Shown in pieces: positions 59,262-64,000 of a stretch of 64,000 nucleotides of DNA; the stretch's first letter is position 1, and the number at the start of each line of letters is the position of its first letter. The stretch is from Polaromonas sp. (GTDB taxonomy: Bacteria; Pseudomonadota; Gammaproteobacteria; Burkholderiales; Burkholderiaceae_C): contig JAAFIP010000002.1 of assembly GCA_013297865.1 (NCBI GenBank), positions 248,001-312,000 on the forward strand, written 5' to 3'. A program made the translations under genes and the position numbers. The notes under the pieces are model-generated. The model saw only the letters and a list, made by a program, of their open reading frames with translations, was not told the origin of the DNA and did no database searches.

Positions 59262-59561
59262 GTGCAGTCATACTACGCTGAGCAATTTGACCGCGAGATG
59301 GGCTGCACGGTGGCCGAGTGGCTGATGTGGCTGCCTGCGGCCATGGGCGATGTACCCTGGCAGCAACAGGGCGACGCGCTGCAGGCTACGCTGGGCGCAG
59401 GCAGTGTGCGTATCCAGTGGCGGGCAGGCCAGCCACGCCAGATTGCTCTATTCAAACTGCCGCGCCTGCACGTCGGCTTTGCCTTTGAAGGCCTGGATGA
59501 TGCGCAGCGTTACAACTTCATGAAGCGCTTTGACCTGTATATGCAGCGCGGTGGCGGCTAA
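59262..59561 (+). CDS. small AOR-operon protein, unknown function
   Basis: The 99-residue protein (GTG start) begins SYYAEQFDREMGCTVAEWLMWLPAAMGDVPW. It contains GAGSVRIQWRAGQPRQIALFKLPRLHVGFAFEGL and ends YNFMKRFDLYMQRGGG. No named domain is recognised. It is last in the aor run, downstream of the MoaD-like gene. The position suggests a role in cofactor delivery or enzyme maturation, and the Gly-Gly-Gly tail is notable beside a MoaD-like protein. Both are inference. Confidence 0.65.
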   Translation: MQSYYAEQFDREMGCTVAEWLMWLPAAMGDVPWQQQGDALQATLGAGSVRIQWRAGQPRQIALFKLPRLHVGFAFEGLDDAQRYNFMKRFDLYMQRGGG

Positions 59562-59607
59562 TTTTTACATTTCATCACTTTAAAGCGCCCTGCTTCCTCG
59601 TTCTATG

Positions 59608-59648
59608 GTGTGACCTCATGCAAAAGGCGTAGCCTGATGCGGTCACAC
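59608..59648. promoter_or_regulatory. inverted repeat upstream of the RCC1 lipoprotein gene
   Basis: GTGTGACC and GGTCACAC are perfect 8-bp arms around 25 bp. The loop contains a smaller AGG/CCT stem. It lies 20 bp before the RCC1 gene start and may be an operator, or the terminator of the aor operon. Confidence 0.4.
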
Positions 59649-59667
59649 TTTGAGATAAAGGATGTCT

Positions 59668-61116
59668 ATGCGTATGTTCTGGCAGAAATTCGACCCCTGT
59701 CTGTGGGTGGTCTGCGCGAGTGTCTGGCTCGCAGCCTGTGGTTCCAATTCCGAGGTGGCCAATCTGCCTTCGGGCAATCCTGGCACTGGCACGGTCACTC
59801 CCACTCCCACGGTCGTTGGCTCCACCAGCGCCATTGCCGGACAGCTCTATACCTACCAGGCCAGCGTGAGCGGCAGCACCGCCACGGCCTGGAGCTGGAA
59901 CTGGGGCGATGGCACGGCAGCCGCCACAGGCTCGCCCGTGCAAAAAGTGTGGAACCGCGCGGGCAACTTCACCACCACCATCACTGTCAGCGCGGGCAAT
60001 ACCTCCAGCAGTGCCAACGTGGCGGTCAAAACCGTGATGGAGCCTGTGACCTCCAGCACCAACCATAACTGCGCCATCCTGCCCGATGCTACGGTGCAAT
60101 GCTGGGGTAGCAACAGTGCAGGCCAGCTGGGTAACAATTCCACGGTAACCAGCGTAGTGCTGGTGACCGTCAATGGCCTCACCGATGCGGTCGGTTTGAC
60201 CTCTGGCCAGAACCATACCTGCGCCTTGCGTGCCAACGGCACCGTGAGCTGCTGGGGCAGCAACAGGGCCGGGCAATTGGGTGATGGCAGCTTTACTGAC
60301 AGCCTGGTGCCCGTGCCAGTGCAGGGCCTGACCAACGCGGTGGCAGTGACAGCCAACCAGCAGCATACCTGCGCGCTGATCAACAACGGCAGCGTGAAAT
60401 GCTGGGGCAGCAACAATAACAACCAGCTGGGTGATACCACCAGATCCCCGGACCAGGGCTCTTCCAGCAGCCCCGTCACCGTGACAGGGGTGATCGACGC
60501 TAAAGCCATTTCTGCGGGTGATGCACATGTCTGCGCCTTGCTTGACGGGGGCAGCGTGCGCTGCTGGGGCACCAATTCGAATGGGCGGCTGGGCACCACT
60601 ACGCTTTCAGCCATCACCTCGACCGTATCCGACCTCACCAATGCGGTGGCGTTATCGTCTGTCTCGGGGCAGGGGCAGATGTGTGCCCTGCTGGCAGATG
60701 CCACGGTCAAATGCTGGGGGCTCAGCTGGGAGCGGCTGTTGGGTATCGGAGAGGTTGGTGATGTGTATTCTGCAACCGCTGTGCCGGAGCTGACCAATGC
60801 AGTAGGGGTGTCGGTCGGGCGCACGCACAGCTGCGCCTTGCGCTTGGATGCCACGGTCTACTGCTGGGGTAACAATGCGCAGGGCCAGCTGGGCGACGGC
60901 TCAACCAACAGCAGTAACGCCATCGTGCGGGTCCTCAATCTGTCAGATGTGGTGACTTTGAACACCGGTGAGAACCACACCTGCGCGCTCAGGCAAGGCG
61001 GCAGGCTCAGCTGCTGGGGCGGCATCAACAGTTTCGGCGAAGTGGGCACCGACGCAAAAGGGCCTGTCACACTGGCGCAGCCGTCTTTTGCAGATGCGGC
61101 ATTGTTCTGGCGGTAA
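59668..61116 (+). CDS. lipoprotein with PKD domain and seven RCC1-like repeats
   Basis: The 482-residue protein (ATG at 59668 behind AAAGG; 59662 is the alternative) has a lipobox (LAACGS). A PKD-like beta domain follows (about 45-120; WSWNWGDGTAAAT). Then come seven repeats of the RCC1/ATS1 type, each with C-A-L...G.V.CWG.N..GQLG. The repeats form a beta propeller for binding. It is surface- or periplasm-exposed. Repeat copies differ enough to argue against recent amplification. Function unknown. Confidence 0.88.
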   Translation: MRMFWQKFDPCLWVVCASVWLAACGSNSEVANLPSGNPGTGTVTPTPTVVGSTSAIAGQLYTYQASVSGSTATAWSWNWGDGTAAATGSPVQKVWNRAGNFTTTITVSAGNTSSSANVAVKTVMEPVTSSTNHNCAILPDATVQCWGSNSAGQLGNNSTVTSVVLVTVNGLTDAVGLTSGQNHTCALRANGTVSCWGSNRAGQLGDGSFTDSLVPVPVQGLTNAVAVTANQQHTCALINNGSVKCWGSNNNNQLGDTTRSPDQGSSSSPVTVTGVIDAKAISAGDAHVCALLDGGSVRCWGTNSNGRLGTTTLSAITSTVSDLTNAVALSSVSGQGQMCALLADATVKCWGLSWERLLGIGEVGDVYSATAVPELTNAVGVSVGRTHSCALRLDATVYCWGNNAQGQLGDGSTNSSNAIVRVLNLSDVVTLNTGENHTCALRQGGRLSCWGGINSFGEVGTDAKGPVTLAQPSFADAALFWR

Positions 61117-61238
61117 AACCCCGGCCCTGCAAGCAGCTCCGAGCCTACAGATGCATGGATTTGTGACTTAGCTTGCCTGCCCGCTGGGACCTTGCGGGCC
61201 GCCAGCCACTGTTTTGCCAGGGGTTATAAAATAACGCC

Positions 61239-61652
61239 ATGCAACCATTTCACCTCGCCTTCCCCGTTACCGATCTAGACCAAGCCCGTGCCTTCTATGG
61301 CAACGTACTAGGCTGTGCAGAGGGGCGCAGCTCCCCGCACTGGATCGATTTTGATTTTTATGGTCACCAAATTGTTGCGCATCTGTCGCCAGACGAATGC
61401 AAGCCTGCCGGTACCAGCGCTGTAGACGGCCACGGTGTGCCTGTGCGCCACTTTGGCGTCGTGCTGGCAATGGACCAGTGGGAAGCGCTGGCCGCCAAGC
61501 TCAAGGCAGCAAACACCCAGTTTGTGATTGAGCCGTACATTCGCTTCAAAGGCGAAGTAGGCGAGCAGGCCACGATGTTTTTTCACGACCCCTGCGGTAA
61601 CGCGCTTGAATTCAAGGCTTTCAAGGATATTGGTCAGCTGTTTGCTAAGTAA
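61239..61652 (+). CDS. VOC family (glyoxalase/dioxygenase-like) protein
   Basis: The 137-residue protein starts [26 protein letters not shown], the VOC signature. [19 protein letters not shown] and [15 protein letters not shown] supply the second half, with metal-ligand candidates His in HLAF and HFGV, and Glu in LEFKAF. Members act on glyoxals, antibiotics or catechols. Substrate unknown. About 820 bp without a gene follow. Confidence 0.9.
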   Translation: MQPFHLAFPVTDLDQARAFYGNVLGCAEGRSSPHWIDFDFYGHQIVAHLSPDECKPAGTSAVDGHGVPVRHFGVVLAMDQWEALAAKLKAANTQFVIEPYIRFKGEVGEQATMFFHDPCGNALEFKAFKDIGQLFAK

Positions 61653-61671
61653 ATAGTGTCTGATCTTGGTC

Positions 61672-61937
61672 CGCACGCTGCCCAGGCGCCCTGGGGCAGT
61701 CCACCCGAGCGCCGGCCCGCTTCGCGGGAAGCCTCTGCGGTACGTAAAATTTGGGGAACCGGGCAAACTCGCGCTACGCGCTCAGACAGCGCCCGGTTCT
61801 GTTGGTGGCCACATAACTTTGCTGCGCAAAGTGAGTGTCCCCCCGCTAAAGCGAGCCCAAATTTTTCCGTTCCTCGAGCCCGGCGCTCTGATTGGGTGGA
61901 CCACCCCAGGGCACCTGGGCAGCGTGCTCTTCACTGG
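61672..61937. repeat. large imperfect inverted repeat, Burkholderiales intergenic type
   Basis: The left arm (GCACGCTGCCCAGGCGCCCT, then GGGGCAGTCCACCC, GAGCGCCGG) pairs with the right arm (CCGGCGCTC, GGGTGGACCACCCC, AGGGCACCTGGGCAGCGTGC). Inner hairpins hold GAACCGGGC/GCCCGGTTC and CGCGCTACGCGCTCAGACAG. The rest of the gap to 62167 has no recognisable gene. The open frames there are short and lie in repeats. Confidence 0.65.
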
Positions 61938-62167
61938 CTAAGTGGTTCGCTCGGCGGTTTCGCAGTGGGGCGATGTGGCCTTGGTTGATCAGGATCTTGC
62001 TCCCCCGGCTTGGACTAGCCTGTCGAAGTCCGTAAAAGCGAAGGCAGGCGCGGAGTGTACAGAGCACGCAGAACGCACGGTGGGCATGAGCGCACAGTGC
62101 ACAACGCAAAGAATCCTCCGTCATCTCCCGGCGCGCGGGCTTTGAACAAACCCATTAGCCAGGGTGA

Positions 62168-62284
62168 AGCGATGGGAGCGTGTCGATGAAAAAATCGCAG
62201 AAAGGCGCGGCCCACCACCTCAAGATGACTGCCAAGCATCACGCGTGTTTTCGGAGATTTTTTGCAGCGACATGTCCCATCGCC
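62168..62284 (+). repeat. 120-bp palindromic element, GCGCGTGTTT family, copy 4
   Basis: GCGATGGGA and TCCCATCGC are complementary ends. The interior carries GATGAAAAAATCGCAGAAAG, GCGCGGCCCA, CACGCGTGTTTTCGGAG and TTTTTTGCAGCGACA. It is the most diverged copy in the centre. Confidence 0.7.
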
Positions 62285-62410
62285 CGTCCAGGGTGAACTT
62301 CAGCTACAGAGCCTTGCTGCGGGCTGTTAAAAGGCAACAAAGAACAACCAACAAACCACAAAAAAAGCCTCGCCATGGGCTATTAAAAACCGCAAATAAC
62401 AAAGCAGATT

Positions 62411-62460
62411 ACTACAAAATTAATAGCTGCCCCCGCGATATTCCATTGACCTGCAAGCTG
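62411..62460 (-). repeat. AGCTGCTCCC element, copy 13 (intergenic)
   Basis: TACTACAAAATTAATAGCTG, then CCCCCGCGATATTCCATTGA. The variable codon is TGG, the only sense codon among the non-coding copies. It lies just after the crcB stop. Confidence 0.88.
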
Positions 62461-62473
62461 ATTTGTATAAGAA

Positions 62474-62857
62474 CTAAGCCCTGGAAGCCATGAATAGCAT
62501 GGCGCTTTTCATGCCCAGCAGTGTCAGCAGCAAAGAGCCCAGCAAGTGCAGCGCCGCAGTGGCCAGCGCCAGTGCGTAGCGTGACTGCTGCATCATGCCC
62601 ACCACCTCGGCGCTGAAAGTGCTGAAGGTCGTTAGCGCACCCAGAAATCCCGTGATCAAGCCCAGGCGCCACACCGGGTCCAGCTCGGGCAGGGCGTTGA
62701 ATACGCCGATGCACAGGCCAATCAAGTAGCCCCCTACCCAGTTGGCCGCCAGCGTGCCCCAGGGCAGCCCTGGCCCCGCGTTCAGCCAAAGGCCCAGACC
62801 CCAGCGCGCCAATGCGCCCGCACTGGCTCCCATACAGATTGCAAACACGTTCCACAT
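62474..62857 (-). CDS. crcB: fluoride efflux protein CrcB
   Basis: CrcB (Fluc) is a dual-topology fluoride channel. The 127-residue protein starts at MWNVFAICMGASAGALARW and has four hydrophobic segments. GTLAANWVGGYLIGLCIG holds the conserved Asn of the pore, and GFLGALTTFSTFSAEVV is the most conserved motif of the family. The start is divergent from the racemase-family gene. I saw no fluoride riboswitch upstream. An interspersed element follows its stop. Confidence 0.95.
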   Translation of the reverse strand: MWNVFAICMGASAGALARWGLGLWLNAGPGLPWGTLAANWVGGYLIGLCIGVFNALPELDPVWRLGLITGFLGALTTFSTFSAEVVGMMQQSRYALALATAALHLLGSLLLTLLGMKSAMLFMASRA

Positions 62858-62911
62858 GCGCAAAGTGTAGCCTGTGCCGTGCCGGTGCTGCGATCAGGCG
62901 ACAATAGCGCG

Positions 62912-63670
62912 ATGAGCACGCAGGCACTACCAACACCGGGCTTTTTGGGCATTGTGATGCTCGACACGCAGTTCCCACGCCCCTTGGGTGATATCGGACA
63001 CCCTGAGACTTTCAGCGTGCCCACACACCGCGAGATCGTGCGTGGCATCTGGCCCGCCAAGGTGGTGCAGTCGGCCGCAGGGCTGCACCAGGCGCGCACG
63101 GTGCCTGCTTTTCAGGCGGTGGTGCGCAATCTGGAAAAGCGCGGAGCCAAAGCGATTACCACCAGCTGCGGCTTTTTGGTGTTGCTGCAAAAAGAGCTGC
63201 AATCGGCCGTGCGCGTGCCTTTGGTGACCTCCAGCTTGCTGCAGCTGCCCCAGCTACTCAAGACGCATCAGCGCGTGGGCGTGCTCACGATCAGTGCCCA
63301 AGCTCTGGGCAAAGAGCATTTGCGCAGCGCAGGCGTGCCGCGCGAGCGGCTGGGCGATGTGCTGGTGCAGGGGGTTGCGGCGGGCACGGAGTTTGTCACG
63401 CGCATTCTGGGTAATCAGCCGCAGATGGATCTGGCGCAGGCCCAGCAGGACGTGGTGGCTGCTGCGCTGGCGCTCAAAGCGCGTGCGCCTGACCTCCACA
63501 CTGTTGTACTGGAGTGCACCAATATGCCGCCGTATGCGGGCGCGATAGAGGCGGCTACGGGCTGGAAGCTGCTGAGTGTGACAGACGATCCGCGTCTGCT
63601 CAAAGCCTTTGCGCAGGCCGCGCCAGCGCAGCCTGGCCCACTGCCAGAACAGAGTCAGCCCGCTGGCTGA
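62912..63670 (+). CDS. aspartate/glutamate racemase family protein
   Basis: The 252-residue protein starts at MSTQALPTPGFLGIVMLDTQ. The two catalytic Cys of the family lie in TTSCGFLVLLQ and LECTNMPPY. The family contains Asp/Glu, hydantoin and maleate isomerase-like enzymes. The long substrate loop after FPRPLGDIGHPETF is typical of the large DUF1028/Asp-Glu-racemase-like group. Substrate unknown. The end overlaps convergent psuG by 16 bp. Confidence 0.88.
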   Translation: MSTQALPTPGFLGIVMLDTQFPRPLGDIGHPETFSVPTHREIVRGIWPAKVVQSAAGLHQARTVPAFQAVVRNLEKRGAKAITTSCGFLVLLQKELQSAVRVPLVTSSLLQLPQLLKTHQRVGVLTISAQALGKEHLRSAGVPRERLGDVLVQGVAAGTEFVTRILGNQPQMDLAQAQQDVVAAALALKARAPDLHTVVLECTNMPPYAGAIEAATGWKLLSVTDDPRLLKAFAQAAPAQPGPLPEQSQPAG

Positions 63671-64000
63671 GCGCTGCGTGTGAGGCCCTGGTATGCGCAG
63701 GCGATGGCCGCGGCGAGCCGGGCATTATTGAGCACCAGTTCGATATTGGCTGCCAGGCTGTGGCCGCCGGTGATTTCGTTCACCCGTGCCAGCAGGAAGG
63801 GGGTAAGCTCCTTGCCATCCATGGGCTGCGCATCAGCCTCACGCAGGGCCTGTGCAATGGCGGGGTCGATCACGCTGCGCTGCATTGCGTAGGCTTCTGG
63901 AATAGGATTGGCCACCACCATGCCACCGTGCAAATCCATCGCCCATTTGGCATGCATCACCTGGGCAATGGCTTGGGCGCTGTCCAGCCGGTAGTCCACT
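63655..64000 (-). CDS. psuG: pseudouridine-5'-phosphate glycosidase, 3' part
   Basis: PsuG splits pseudouridine 5'-phosphate into uracil and ribose 5-phosphate. About 114 residues of its C terminus are in the window, and the gene start lies beyond the right edge. GGMVVANPIPEAYAM and LTPFLLARVNEITGGHSL, then NIELVLNNARLAAAIA, are typical of the family. It converges with the racemase-family gene with a 16-bp overlap. Confidence 0.93.
   Translation of the reverse strand, partial: VDYRLDSAQAIAQVMHAKWAMDLHGGMVVANPIPEAYAMQRSVIDPAIAQALREADAQPMDGKELTPFLLARVNEITGGHSLAANIELVLNNARLAAAIACAYQGLTRSAQPAG

Noticed and set aside
59575-60854. Two long minus-strand frames across the RCC1 gene
   Set aside because: Antisense of a repetitive gene; the plus-strand lipobox and CWG repeats are decisive.
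62858-62911. Fluoride riboswitch upstream of crcB
   Set aside because: The 54-bp divergent gap is too short and lacks the conserved GATGG...GTTCGCC pattern of the crcB motif RNA.

Overview
The window is a chromosomal segment of a high-GC betaproteobacterium, most likely Comamonadaceae (Acidovorax/Rhodoferax/Polaromonas relatives). This rests on the conserved Burkholderiales block leuC-leuD-leuB-asd-fimV-truA-trpF-trpB-trpA-accD (27.9-40.8 kb, minus strand), on the Bug/TctC-type periplasmic binding proteins, and on the dapF-DUF484-xerC cluster. I saw no rRNA, tRNA, CRISPR array or complete insertion sequence.

Layout. 0.3-2.4 kb: three overlapping genes that look like a membrane-acting toxin with two paralogous membrane immunity proteins. 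2.9-7.0 kb: a small membrane protein, xerC, DUF484, dapF, a flavodoxin-fold reductase and a CMD-family protein. 7.1-10.8 kb: an AT-richer accessory stretch with small membrane or exported hypotheticals, a HEPN-like protein and a DUF1697 protein, and with a duplicated leader region. 11-17.2 kb: a Bug protein and an SDR, a NUDIX-MBL fusion, a DsbA/FrnE-like protein and lysS. 17.3-27.2 kb: a surface polysaccharide cluster (WbpV-like reductase, two GT4 transferases, EPS-type MarR regulator, flippase, FkbM and class I methyltransferases, CapD/WbpM-like dehydratase, initiating sugar transferase). 27.3-40.8 kb: housekeeping tryptophan, leucine and aspartate-family genes plus fimV and truA. 41-44.5 kb: LysR regulator divergent from a Bug protein, then a lipoprotein esterase. 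44.8-49.4 kb: rubrerythrin, CCG-domain Fe-S protein and DUF3501, then yaaA and a prolyl-4-hydroxylase-like gene. 49.5-51.2 kb: alpha/beta hydrolase and queF. 51.3-59.6 kb: a tungsten system, with tungstate transporter tupBCA, a GAF/Fis regulator lacking its AAA+ domain, and an aorABCD-type aldehyde oxidoreductase operon. 59.7-64 kb: an RCC1-repeat lipoprotein, a VOC protein, crcB, an Asp/Glu racemase-family protein and the 3' part of psuG.

The most unusual feature is a family of at least 12 (probably 13) short interspersed elements of about 50 bp with core CGCGGGAGCAGCTAT. Four copies sit in frame inside protein genes (dapF, a CMD gene, a NUDIX domain, and the signal peptide of tupA), always in the same orientation and frame, giving a peptide like QWNIAGAAI. 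Seven of the eight intergenic or gene-edge copies carry a stop codon (TAG, TAA or TGA) at the codon that is Trp or Ser in the coding copies. Two other structured repeat families are present: a roughly 120 bp element whose terminal arms differ between copies but stay self-complementary, and roughly 200 bp GCGAAGG hairpin elements around Fe-S genes. A Thr-rich 34-codon open frame upstream of asd is a candidate attenuator leader peptide.
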